64,000 nucleotides of DNA, from the NCBI GenBank assembly GCA_964019335.1, contig OZ025680.1, positions 372,001-436,000 of the forward strand, written 5' to 3'. Both the position numbers and the translations under genes were made by a program. Within the stretch, counting starts at the first letter, position 1. Every line of letters starts with the position of its first letter. The notes under the pieces are model-generated. The model was not told the origin of the DNA and ran no database searches. It was given only the letters and a program-made list of their open reading frames with translations. This document shows positions 51,634-61,845 of this stretch, piece after piece. Source of the stretch: Diplonema japonicum. Lineage: Eukaryota > Euglenozoa > Diplonemea > Diplonemida > Diplonemidae.

Positions 51634-52323
51634 CAGCTAGGTTTTTTTTTTATTTTATTTTTTTTTGAAAGTTTTTAGTTTACTCTTTTTTTTTTTTTTT
51701 TTTTTTGTTATTTTACCCCCTTTATTTCAGTTTTAAAAAATCCATTGGCACTTGGTCTCTAGGGAGTTCTGTGTGTCATTAAAGCCTGTTTTCGCTGGAA
51801 AAGATAGAGATAGAGACTTTTCGTCAGCTTTGGTTATACTTGGCTTGAAGCCATGTGCACCAACACACTCAGTTCTGTCTCGGGAGTCTGTGCCGCCAGT
51901 GGAGGAATATTTGAGTACATTTTCTTTTAAACTGAAATAAAAAATATTTATATGACGAGTAAATTGTTTCTTTTTTTTTTAAATTTTTTTCACACTTGCT
52001 ATTTTTTTTTTTCTTCATTTCTTTTTTATTTATTTGTTGAGACACCATTCTCGCTGCAAGTGTATGTAGGGAGGACGAAAAAGAAAGCATAAACATAAAG
52101 GAAATAAGCAAAAAAGAGCCCTTCCGCAAACAATTTTTTTTTTGGGGGGAGACAGCCAGCAATACATAGTAGTCTTAAGAGCTTTGGTAAGTCCGAGCAT
52201 TGTGGTACGGCTATCTCCCTAAAGGAGATCAGGAAGTGACAGGCTGTCTGCATGGAACTGGCCGCTGCTGCAGCGATGCAATCAACCCAGCAAGCGGCCA
52301 AGGCTGAAGATCAGTTGGCATAG
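51437..52323 (+). CDS. 3' part of an intron-rich plus-strand gene, function unknown
   Basis: Five exon-like segments join in a single frame: 51437-51552, 51763-51914, 52042-52059, 52152-52186 and 52243-52323, ending in TAG. Donors are GTAGTC, GTACAT, GTGTAT and GTAAGT; all acceptors are AG. The product includes NVAGWHSSPPYQIFQIIKAK, then SLKPVFAGKDRDRDFSSALV, then NSQQYIVVLRALAVCMELAA, and ends QQAAKAEDQLA. The 18-nt third exon is optional: skipping it keeps phase. A further possible exon at 51373-51420 would need a 16-nt intron and is doubtful. No family is recognised, and the 5' part probably lies among the islands to the left. It is convergent with the CCCH gene at 52744. Introns of 56-210 nt are longer than those of the minus-strand genes. 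Confidence 0.42.
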
Positions 52324-52743
52324 TTAAAGAGAATAGAAAGGCAAGAGACACGCAGTACAGCCGCATGTTAAGATAAAAAAAAACCCCCCAAGTTGTGTGC
52401 AGCAACGCTGTAGCAGTAAGTAATATTAAAAATAAGCCCACGCCTGGATCTTGCTGCCTGTGAGGCTCCAGCTATAAAGATTCAACTTTAACATCCACAG
52501 TTCTTTTTCTTTTTCCGTTTTTTTTTTTTTTTTTTTTTTTTTTCTTTTTTTTTTTTTTTTCCTGGTCGAGTGGGTTTAGGGGGGGCAAAATAAAATTCTG
52601 CCCACCTAACCCAATTCCCCGAACAGTGGGTGAAGTAAAACATGTAAACTATAAAAAAAAGACTTAAACTATAAAAAAAAAAGTATTTTCATATATAATA
52701 TATAGTGCCAGTGCCGTGCTACGCACGCACAAGGAAGGATACT

Positions 52744-53444
52744 TCAGTTTGTTTGCATCCCGAAGACACTCAGAACATGCGCATCAAGCTCCTCCTCAGT
52801 CATCGCGTGGACACCACCGTTGTCATTGTTCTCCACATCGCTCTCGCAGTAGGCCGCCCCGTGCCCTGTGCTCACAACCTCGTCGGAGGACGTGGACCAG
52901 GTCAACACCTCTATCGTTTCTTGGTTCAAACTCCCAGAGTCCGTCTCTGTTTCTGTGTACTGCTTTGTCTTCACCTTCTTGAAGACATGCAGCTTTGGGC
53001 ACTGTTCGCCAAGGGCGCATTTGCTTGTCGACAGGAAGCTTGGGCACCTTGAGATGTCGCTTGCGGAGACCTTCCATTTATTGGAGCATTCAATGCATCG
53101 CAGAATCTTGTTCCTCTTCCTTGTCCTTACATCTTCCCAACAGTTGTGCGTGCACGGCTTCACGTGTGCCAGGGGCGTGGAGAAAAGGGTGTCCTCGGTC
53201 TCGACCATTTTTCTTTTTTTTAATGTCTGATGCCTGTGTGCTGTGAAGATGCGTGAGGGGAGGAGAATACAATGTGAATACAATTTTAAGAGACTACAAT
53301 GAGAAAAAAATAATGGTTTCTATGAAGAAGATCTTTCTTACCAATTGAAAAGACAAGGGTACAGGCACTGGAAAGATGCGTCACCAGTTGTTGGAGTTGA
53401 CCTCGCTGGCCCAAGGAACGGACGTAAGAGGTTTGAAGCCCCAT
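52744..53444 (-). CDS. CCCH zinc-finger protein
   Basis: The core ORF is 53208-52744 (154 aa). A 5' exon at 53444-53342 joins in phase through GTAAGA...CACAG (intron about 100 nt) and would extend the protein to 199 aa, with MGLQTSYVRSLGQRGQLQQL at the start. The core has a zinc-ribbon-like pair, CTHNC and CIEC with 15 residues between, followed by a CX8CX5CX3H finger (Cys at CPSF and KCAL, then EQCPKLH). This is the CCCH class that usually binds RNA, typical of mRNA regulators in protists. The C-terminal 90 residues are acidic and unstructured. If the 5' exon is only untranslated leader, ATG at 53208 is the start. Placement as a short RNA-binding protein is inferred from the finger alone. 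Confidence 0.72.
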
Positions 53445-53641
53445 CTGGTCCGCATATTGCAATTTAAACTTCCCCCCAAAGATAATTTTTCGTCTCTATG
53501 AAGCAGCAAGTTTTTCTAGTGTGAAAAGTATATTTCTCAAAAGCAGGACGGAGAAACTTCAAGAGAAATGGACGCAAAAAGTTTCTAGTCTCAAAAAATT
53601 TCTAGGTTCAAAAATGCTTTCCGAAGGGGGGGGGGGCTACA

Positions 53642-55195
53642 TTAGATGTGGTTACAATGCTTGCATTTAGGTTGCAGGAGCTTTTTGTAGCTGCGAAGGA
53701 TTTCTACTTGTTCGCACGGTGCGCCCTGCCACAGCACTCTCAATCTAGCGCTATCTATTTTTCCTAACCACACTTGGCTGCTGCCTTGCAATACCTTGTA
53801 TTCAGCAATGCCTTCCATGGCACGTGGGACTGCGTGACCAGTGCACTTGTGCATAGGGAAAGGGCCATCCTCGTTATCATTAATACAAATCTGTAGCCCC
53901 TTGGGTCCTCTGGCTATATCTAGCACAGATGCATCTCCCTCACTCTGCCATCTTCCTTCTAGAGGCACTTGTGCCTCGGCAGCCACACGAGCAGCATGTT
54001 CGTCCCTCAATGCTTCCCTCAGCCGCTCGATCTCCAACCGGTACAAGCTGACTTCTTCCTTATGCCCCTCCGTGCACCTTTGAAGAGTCACTATTTCTTC
54101 TTTCAGCTTCATCACTTCCTTTGCCCTTTTCTTGTGCATTTTCTTCTCCACGTTCTTCTTACCAACCTGTGCAGCCAGTTCCTCAACTTGCTTCTTGAAC
54201 GAGTCCTCTTGGACGCGTGCTATGGTGGGCCGTGCTATGGTAGGTGTGCGGTGCTTTTCTTTCTGCAGCTGCCTGCGGAGGTCTGAGATGCAGCCCAAGA
54301 GGGAAACCTGTTGTGCTTGCTTAGTACTGTTGCACCACAAGATTGGGCTTTGTAAGATTGTGACCGCATCATGCTCTAGGGTGCACAACCCCAGTGCATG
54401 CGGGATATCAAAATCTACTGACACGTGAGTCTCAGTGGCATCCACCACATAGCCCACTGTGCCACGTGGGATGCCTAGGGCATCTGTCCTGAGACGCACA
54501 GCTGAATTTACAGTGGGCTGTGTCCGGATGGTTTCAATATTACCACCGATAAGCGCTTGCACTCTGTAGCAATCAGCCCGTCTTCCCTTCACAGTGAGAA
54601 AAGAAGCACTTCGGTCGTATTCAATGATGCAATCGTACATTCGCTTCCATTCTTCTATCTTGTCACGCATGTTGTCAGGCATCGTAGGGTCCTTAACCAT
54701 CAGTGTGAACACAGGTTCAGCATCATCAAGCAGCTTTAGAAGCTTCTCCTCTCGTGCACGGCTAACGGTGCCCTTCATGTCTACTCTTTCTACTTCATAC
54801 ACCCGAAGCTTTTGACGCAGCTCCAGCAGTTCCTGATAGCATCTCTCAAATGTATAATAGGCCCTAGAGCCCTGTGTGACGTACCCATCCTTCACAGACC
54901 CGACAACAACACCAATAGCATCTGTGCACAATGACATACCCTGGGGGGCACACATAACAGTTTTCTTTGCTTTTCGTTTGGTCTTCGGTGCATAGGAGAT
55001 GGCTGGTGTATGTTTCATGCAAGGCTCAGTGTGCAAGTGGTTCCCTGATAGTGCAGTTACCATGTCCCTTTCTGACAGTCTTGAGACTGCTGTAGTGTGC
55101 TCTGTTGCCCTTGATGTTGCCCCATGCTCAACAGCTGTGTGCTCCAATTGCTCCTCGTTTATTGTACAGGCAGCCTCACTACTACGTTCAGACAT
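53642..55195 (-). CDS. Coiled-coil protein of 517 aa, function unknown
   Basis: Single-exon ORF, ATG at 55195, stop TAG. Residues 1-60 are polar. Residues 60-115 and 235-290 form two beta-rich segments with similar phrasing (DAIGVVVGSVKDGYVTQGSR and TDALGIPRGTVGYVVDATET), possibly a duplicated small barrel. Residues about 300-415 are coiled coil (KKQVEELAAQVGKKNVEKKM). The C-terminal 90 residues are again beta-like with several Trp and end in a Cys/His-rich tail (PKCKHCNHI). No known family is recognised. The ATG lies 7 nt after TATACAG, a 3' splice-like motif. It is the last intact gene before the transposon-rich end. Confidence 0.68.
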   Translation of the reverse strand: MSERSSEAACTINEEQLEHTAVEHGATSRATEHTTAVSRLSERDMVTALSGNHLHTEPCMKHTPAISYAPKTKRKAKKTVMCAPQGMSLCTDAIGVVVGSVKDGYVTQGSRAYYTFERCYQELLELRQKLRVYEVERVDMKGTVSRAREEKLLKLLDDAEPVFTLMVKDPTMPDNMRDKIEEWKRMYDCIIEYDRSASFLTVKGRRADCYRVQALIGGNIETIRTQPTVNSAVRLRTDALGIPRGTVGYVVDATETHVSVDFDIPHALGLCTLEHDAVTILQSPILWCNSTKQAQQVSLLGCISDLRRQLQKEKHRTPTIARPTIARVQEDSFKKQVEELAAQVGKKNVEKKMHKKRAKEVMKLKEEIVTLQRCTEGHKEEVSLYRLEIERLREALRDEHAARVAAEAQVPLEGRWQSEGDASVLDIARGPKGLQICINDNEDGPFPMHKCTGHAVPRAMEGIAEYKVLQGSSQVWLGKIDSARLRVLWQGAPCEQVEILRSYKKLLQPKCKHCNHI

Positions 55196-56200
55196 TGCAG
55201 ACCTGTATAACTACTACAAAGCGAAGAAAATACAAAGTGCAAATAAATCAAAAGTTTTCCCAAGCAAAATATGGCAGACAAGGGGTACAGACTTGAAAAA
55301 ACAAGAAAAGAATGGAGTGCCTAAAATAAAACAACTTTGATTGAAACTGAATATGCACAATGCGAAGCCAACAAGCTGGGAGGATAACACACAGCCTTCA
55401 TGTGGCACCTCTTGTAAGTAAGCTTCAAACAGAAAACAGAATAGGCTTTTTCTTTCCTCTCCCCACCCCACCCTTTTGTAGTACCAAAATGACCCCCCTT
55501 GCATATTTTTTTGTTCCCCATCAATATAAAAAAAATCACTTAAAAACGTTTCTTTTGCCCCCCCCCCCCCCCCCCCCCTCGTTTTTGTTGCTTTTTCGCC
55601 AGTTTGGGTGAGTGTAAAAAAAAAAAAAAAAGGGGGAGGTTAAAACCCAACTCACAGTCTTCACATGGCACCTCCTGTAAGTAAGCTTTGGCTGAAACTA
55701 ATGTGAGCTATGGTAAACAAAAACAAAAAATACACAAGGGTGAGAGGGTAGGTTTTAAATGATGAGAAGAGTTAACAGAAGGAAGCCAAAGAGAGCAGTA
55801 GTGAAAAAGTGAATTGACAAGGGGGGAAAGAGGGAGGAGAAGCAGATGAAAGGGAAAAGAAACATGCAAGAGTGACATGGGGGTAGGGAACAAGCCCTCC
55901 AAGCCGATCCCAAAGCATGGAATAACCCTACACTGCAGATCCAAGCTTGAGTACCACCCAACATCAACACTTAGGCACTGCCAAGGCAGACCAGGTGTTG
56001 CTCACTCCTTTAATTGGAACCCCTCACAAGTGTAAAAAACATCTCCCTCCCACCTACCTCCCTCTATCATTTGTGTTTATCAGTGTTTTATGAGGAAAAG
56101 GGGAAAGAAAAAAAAAAGGAAAGGAGAAGAGGTAAAAAACCCACTTCTATTTTTTGGCAAATACTTGTAGATAAAGGACCCACAATTTTGTGGTATGAGT
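55196..56200. repeat. Spacer with a duplicated block and a C run
   Basis: A block of about 33 bases (TTCACATGGCACCTCCTGTA then AGTAAGCTT) occurs at about 55656-55690 and, with a few changes, at 55398-55423. Both are followed by related A-rich sequence. The block contains GTAAGT, the consensus donor. A 21-base C run lies at 55558-55578. No gene is supported. Confidence 0.45.
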
Positions 56201-57689
56201 ACTCACCCCCCCTCCCCAAATTTGCACCTATCTACTCCAGTGCACTGCAGCTGCAGGTATGTACAAATGTCCAGAAATGTTGTATTTGGATGTAATACAA
56301 CCTGGCTGTGGAACACAGAAGAAGCTACAACCCAGCTGTGGTGAGAGATATATGAGTTAAAGGACCTGCACAAGACTACTTGATTACAGGGGGTACACCA
56401 CAGCCGAGTTGTAGCTTCTTCTGTGTTCTGTGTTGTGTCCTTAATGTGTGTGGTGTTCAGCTCAACCCCAGCTGGGGCATCCTGGGTAACCAAGATTCTG
56501 CTTGTGCAGGATTGGGTTGTTCCATTCCCTTCTGCCAAACTGAAAGTTGGAACTTGGCAGAATGGCAGAACCAGAACTTGGTGGAACAGGGAATTCCTTA
56601 CCTTTTTTTTTGTTTTAACAATATTATTGTCAAGACTAAAAACTAGTTGATGGCAGCGTAATGAGCTATTTTATTAGGTAAAATTCTGCTTGTGCACACA
56701 AACAAATGGAGTGTCAAACTAGTTTTTTTTCCCCCCCCTTTTTTTTCCCTCTTTGCATCATCAAGGTTGAAAGTGGTGACTATATCACCACAACACTGAC
56801 AGCACAATATTCCATGTCGTGTCCTTAATGTGTGCAGTGTGCAGCTCAACACCAGCCATGGCCCTGGTAACTAAGATTCTGGGCCTGTGTAGTTTGCTGC
56901 CAGTTCATCACCCTGAGCATCTGCAATATGTTCCTCCACTCAGGCACAACTGGTGATGACCAACATGGAGGTCAACAGTGAACAACACATCCGATGTACT
57001 TCTTATATTTCCATATTTCTGTGATCCCCACCAAATAACATGAAAGAGGTAAAGGAGACCAGTGACAGGGGGTGCACCTTGGCCACTTCTGCATTCTGTG
57101 TTGTGTCCTTAATGCATGTGGTGTGCCAAGTTGTAGCTTCTTCTGTGTTCTGCATTGTGTCCTTAATGTGTGCAGTGTGCAGCTTAACCCCCAGCTGGAG
57201 CAACACAACCCAGGGTAACCAAGATAGTAGGGTAGTAACCCAGGGTAACCAAGATTCTGCACTCATGCAGTTTGCTGCCAATTCATCACCCTGAGCATCT
57301 GCATTATGTTCTCCCACTTGGGCACTACTGGTGATGACCAACATGGAGGTCAACAGCAAACAACACATCTGATGTACTTCTTATATTTCCATGTTATCCC
57401 CACCACCTGAATGATATATATATGAGTTAAAAGAGGCTGGTGTTGGTGGTGCCCTGCACAAGAACTGTCTGCTTGATTACAGGGGTGCACCACAACCGAG
57501 TTCTAGCTTCTTCTGCATTCTGTGTCATGTCTTTAATGTGTGTGGTGTAGTTTTCTGCCTGTTTGTCACCCTAAGCATCTGCATTATGTTCTTCCACTTG
57601 GGAGCTACCGGTGATGACCAATGAGGAGGTCAACAGTGAACAACACATCTGATGTTTTTTCATGCTATCCCCACCACCTTTGGAATAAT
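56201..57689. repeat. Array of diverged dispersed-repeat units
   Basis: Several partial copies of one unit follow each other. Landmarks are TTGTAGCTTCTTCTGTGTTC, TGTGTCCTTAATGTGTG, CCTGGGTAACCAAGATTCTG and GAGGTCAACAG, each seen two to five times between 56,280 and 57,960. Spacing varies, so these are degenerate tandem or nested copies, not a clean satellite. The part at 56440-56800 has an inverted partner at 59580-59830 (shared AATTCCCTGTTCCACCAAG on the opposite strand). Confidence 0.6.
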
Positions 57690-58266
57690 ATACAAGAGTT
57701 AAAGGAGGCCAGTGTTGGCAGTGCCCTGCACAAGAACTGTCTACTTGATTACAGGGGGTGCACCACAGCTGGGTTGTAGCTTCTTCTGTGTTCTGCATCG
57801 TTTCCTTAATCACTGTGGCTGAGTTGTAGCTTCTTCTGTGCTCTGTGTTGTGTCCTTAATGTGTGCAGGGTTCAGCTTGACCCTAGCCAGGGCACCCTGG
57901 GTAACCAAGATTCTGCACTTGTGTGTCGGTGATGACCAATGAGGAGGTCAACAGCAAACAACACATCTGATGTTTTTCTTATATTTTCATGTTATCCCCA
58001 CCACCTGAAAAAGAAGATAAAGGTTTTTTTTTGTTTCTCATTGTTGTTGTTGTTGTTGTCTCTCAGTACCTGTGTAACATCTTTTCTTGTAGACATCTGT
58101 TTATACATTTGAACTCTGCAGCAAAGAAAGGGGGGGGATGTGGTGTTGTGGTTGTATCTTGTCCAGTCTGGTTCAGTCCAGTCCAGTCAGTCTGGCATAA
58201 TTGGGTTGAAATTCATGCCAGATCCAGTCCAGTCTGGTCTAGTCCTAATTAGGATTCACCCATCAC
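57690..58266. repeat. Left arm of a foldback element
   Basis: This arm is the inverted complement of the right arm at 59021-59540. Shared landmarks from the inside out: CCTAATTAGGATTCACCCAT, the CCAGTCTGG cluster, a GTT trinucleotide run (about 58039), ACATCTGTTTATACATTTG, TGTTATCCCCACCACCTG, and the TGTCCTTAATGTGTG block. Identity looks high by eye over about 500 bp with small indels. A third copy in the right-arm orientation lies at 60720-61075. Confidence 0.75.
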
Positions 58267-58479
58267 TGCTGAGAGGGGTTTCTGGGGGGTATTCCCAGCA
58301 AGGTGGTAGTGTTTGAAGTGTGGAGTCACACAAAGTTGAACTAAGCAGGCTGAACATTGAAGCAGGGGTCTTTTCAACTTGCAATGATTTATCTAACAAG
58401 TATGAAAATACTTTCAGGGGCCACTTTGAAGTCATAAGGGTGCATTTATGGCATTTTGTCACAGCATCACCCAGTTGGT

Positions 58480-58990
58480 TCCACCCATTGCAGTGTTGTA
58501 AATATGCATTGGTGGGGGAGTGGGATGTCCTTTCTGGCTTTCATTCTCTTTTGACCAACCTAGCATTTACATGTTAAATTTGACTTACTCACTGGAGCAT
58601 CCAATGTTGATAGAAAGCACACAGGCTGACATCATGCCATGTATGTGGTGTAGAGGGTACTCCAGCTGCTGGTGGAACTGGGTGTTGGGACCATGTCCTT
58701 GGGCTTGTGGCCTCCACAATACTTTGTATAGCCTATCTTCATAGAAGCCAGCACACTTGTTTGTTTCACTGTGAAAACACAAATTCCTCAGAATAGTCAA
58801 AAATTGGTCTCTTGGCATGACAGCAGCATACCCAGGGGTGTAGTTGAGAGACATTGAGTCTGTGTGCCAGTAATCAGAATAATCTGGTTTGATCCAAGTC
58901 CATTGACAAAAAGACACCTAGGAAGGTATGCAAGAAGCAGCATTGAGATCCAGGGAGACACCTTTTTTAGCCACATTTGCCACACTGCTC
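58480..58990 (-). pseudogene. Broken piggyBac-type transposase
   Basis: On the minus strand, codons from about 58917 to 58735 read KPDYSDYWHTDS, then MPRDQFLTILRNLCFH, then YEDRLYKVL, which is the early part of the piggyBac (DDE_Tnp_1_7) transposase domain. The preceding family motif (FLGVFLSMDL) is in another frame just upstream, so there is a frameshift near 58905. No catalytic Asp region can be read downstream and the frame decays, so the copy is dead. It occupies the loop between the two foldback arms. Confidence 0.72.
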
Positions 58991-59020
58991 AAAGCCAGTT
59001 TATAACTATATGCACATTGT

Positions 59021-59540
59021 GCCAGTGATGGGTGAATCCTAATTAGGACTAGACCAGACTGGATCCAGTGTGAATTTCAACCCAATTATGCCAGACTGAC
59101 TGGACTGACCAGACTGGACGACTGGACCAGACCAGACTGGACTGAACCAGACTGGACAAGATACAACCACAACACTACATTCCCCCCTTTTTTTTTTAGT
59201 TCAAATGTATAAACAGATGTCTACAAGAAAAGATGTTACACAGGTACTGAGAGACAACAACAACAACAACAATGAGAAACAAAAAAAAACCTTTATCTTC
59301 TTTTTCAGGTGGTGGGGATAACATGAAAATATAAGAAAAACATCAGATGTGTTCACTGTTGATCTCCTCATCAGTCATAACCAAGTAAACCATATGAGTG
59401 CAGAATCTTGGTTACCTGGGGCACCCTGGCTAGGGTTGAGCTGAACACCACACACATTAAGGACATGACACAGAACACAGAAGAAGCTACAACTCAGCTG
59501 TGGTGTACCCCCTGTAATCAAGTAGTCTTGTGCAAGGTGT
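59021..59540. repeat. Right arm of the foldback element
   Basis: Inverted partner of 57690-58266. Inner end begins GATGGGTGAATCCTAATTAG, followed by a run of CCAGACTGG words, the CAA trinucleotide run near 59252, ACCTTTATCTTCTTTTTCAG and GGTGGTGGGGATAACATG. The left arm has extra bases at several points; the CCAGTCTGG cluster is expanded here. Confidence 0.75.
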
Positions 59541-59805
59541 GGGTGACAAGGGGTACAACAAGAGAGGGGTTACAAACTGTCAGTGTTGTGGTGATATAGT
59601 CACTACTTTCACCTTGATGATGCAAAGAGGAAAAAAAAAAAAAGGTAAGGAATTCCCTGTTCCACCAAGTTCCAGTTCCACTGATTCCACTGTTCCACCA
59701 AGCTCTGACTTTTCAGTTTGGCAGAAGGGAATGGAATGACCCACCCCTGCATGAGCAGAATCTGGTTACCCAGGACACCCCAGCTGGGGTTGAGCTGAAC
59801 CAATG

Positions 59806-60010
59806 TTGGTCAGTCCCATCCCCTAAAACGGAATACGGGCCTGGACAGGACTCACAGGACTCCACAGGATGGGACTCGATGGGACTCATGGGACTCCACG
59901 GGACTCTTCCCAACACTGTCATTATTTTTGATAGTTTTGCAACTTTTTTTTAAAGGGAAAAAAAAAAAATCCTTGATTTTTTTTTTTGACATACATGATG
60001 TGTTTACCCA
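59806..60010. repeat. Left member of a second inverted pair, GGACTC-rich
   Basis: Contains a degenerate 9-11 bp tandem of GGGACTC/CAGGACTC words, then ACACTGTCATTATTTTTGAT, an A/T homopolymer block and CATGATGTGTTTACC. The same string in inverted order is at 61384-61640. A further GGACT cluster lies at 60155-60205 inside the pair. Confidence 0.65.
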
Positions 60011-60383
60011 GGGTTGGTCAGACCAGACCAGTCTGGTAAAACCGAAAATACAGGTCTGAGGGGTCTACTGACCAGTCTGGCCCCAACTTTTTTTTTCCTT
60101 TGTCAGGTGTCTTGCCACACACCACAGGACAGTCCCCTGAAATTTTCAGGGGTCTGGAGGGGACTCAGGGGACTGGAGGGGACTCAAGGGACTCTTGGGA
60201 CCAAAAAATTTCTTTGTGTTTTTTGTGTCACAAAGGCCCAAATTTAGGCTGGGGCTTGCATTTTTTTTGGTACTTTTGGTTTCAAAGGTTCTTAAAGAAA
60301 AAAAAATAAAAAAAATGTCAGGGGGTTTGGAGACCTGCTTTGAAAAAAATATTAAAAAGAGGCCTTTGCAAGAAAAGTACAAT

Positions 60384-60419
<36 letters not shown>

Positions 60420-60719
60420 AAAAGGGTTGGATGGGCAATGTTGGCCAGACTGGTGGTCTGAGGTCTGGCCCACAAACCACCCCAACACCGCAAATTTTTC
60501 GACACACATGATGTATGCAACACAGGGTGCACAACACAGCATGTGTTTTATAACATGTACCACTATGCTGCACAGGGAAAAGCAGGTGTCACATGTGCAC
60601 CTCCTGGAGAACAATATACAAAAAAAAAAAAGAAAAAAAAAAAGAAAAAAAAAAAAAAAAAAAAAACAATAAAATTTCAGTGTGCATGGGGGTGCTGACT
60701 GTTGGTAAAAAAAAAAAAA

Positions 60720-61075
60720 AAAAAAAAACTTTTATCTTCTTTTTCAGGTGGTGGGGATAACATGAAAATATAAGAAAAACATCAGATGTGTTGTTCACTG
60801 TTGACCTCCTCATCTGTCATCACTGAGCAAACAACACGAGTGCAGAATCTTGGTTACCTGGGGTGCCCTGGCTGGGGTTGAGCTGAACACCACACACATT
60901 AAGGACACGACACAGAATGCAGAAGAAGCTACATCCCGGCCGCGGTGATTAAGGAAACGATGCAGAACACAGAAGAAGCTACAACTCAGCTGCAGTGCAC
61001 CCCTGTAATCAAGTAGACAGTTCTTGTGCAGGGTGCTGCCAACACCAGCCTCCTTTAACTCATATATTTATCTCC
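60720..61075. repeat. Third copy of the foldback arm
   Basis: Same orientation as the right arm: starts TTTTATCTTCTTTTTCAGGT, includes CAGAATCTTGGTTACCTGGG and the GCAGAACACAGAAGAAGC block twice, and ends CCTCCTTTAACTCATATAT. It is closest to the complement of 57690-58010, including a short duplicated piece missing from the right arm. Confidence 0.7.
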
Positions 61076-61181
61076 TATATATTATTTTCAGGTGGGGGGG
61101 GACAACATGAAAATATGTGCAACAAACAGGCAGTGTGATGCAGGGGTTGAGCTGTACATCACACACATTAGGGGCATGGCA

Positions 61182-61746
61182 CTGAAAGCAAGGAACCAAT
61201 CTGTTTACACAGGTTGTATAAACATACACATCCTCCTCTTATACATATTATTTATTATTTCCCCCCTTTTCTATTACATCCAAATACAACATTTGATGTG
61301 GAAAGCAGAAACAACAGCTTGGCTTAGGTGTGCGAAAAAATGTGAGAAGACAAGAAAAAAAGAAGGAAAAAAAAAAAAAAAAAGGTAAACACATCATGTA
61401 TGTCAAAAAAAATCAAGGATTTTTTTCTCTTTTTTTTTTCCCCATTTTTTTTTTTTTTTTTTTCCAAAGGGAAAAAAAAAAAAAAAAAAAAAAAATTGCA
61501 AAACTATCAAAAATAATGACAGTGTTGGGGAGAGTCCCGTGAGTCCTGTGAGTCCTGTCCCGTGGAGTCCCGTGAGTCCCGTCCAGGCCTGTATTCCGTT
61601 TTAGGGGACGGGATGGGACTGACCAACACTGGCATATGTCCTGAAATGTTGAATTTGGATGTAATAGAAAAGGGTGGAAATGATAAATAATATGTACAAG
61701 AGGAGGGTGTGTGTGTTTACACAACCTGTGTAAACAGATCGGTTCC
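61182..61746. repeat. Short inverted repeats around 61.2-61.7 kb
   Basis: 61182-61300 and 61645-61746 are inverted copies sharing AATCTGTTTACACAGGTTG, a GTATAAGAGGAGGA-like word and TTTCTATTACATCCAAATAC. A further copy of ACCTGTGTAAACAGATC lies at 61857-61873 at the edge of the hAT pseudogene, so this may be part of its terminal sequence. The right member of the GGACTC pair (61384-61640) lies inside. Confidence 0.55.
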
Positions 61747-61845
61747 TTAATCGTATTTAAAAAAAGAAGGGGGGAAGCAATATATTTTTACAGGTGGGTA
61801 ATGGGTGAGTGTGTTTATGTTTTGAACAACTGTGTAAAACAGTGC

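Noticed and set aside
59240-59275. CAA trinucleotide run as a CRISPR or coding repeat
   Set aside because: It is a six-unit microsatellite inside a transposon arm, mirrored by GTT units in the other arm. There are no spacers and no frame.
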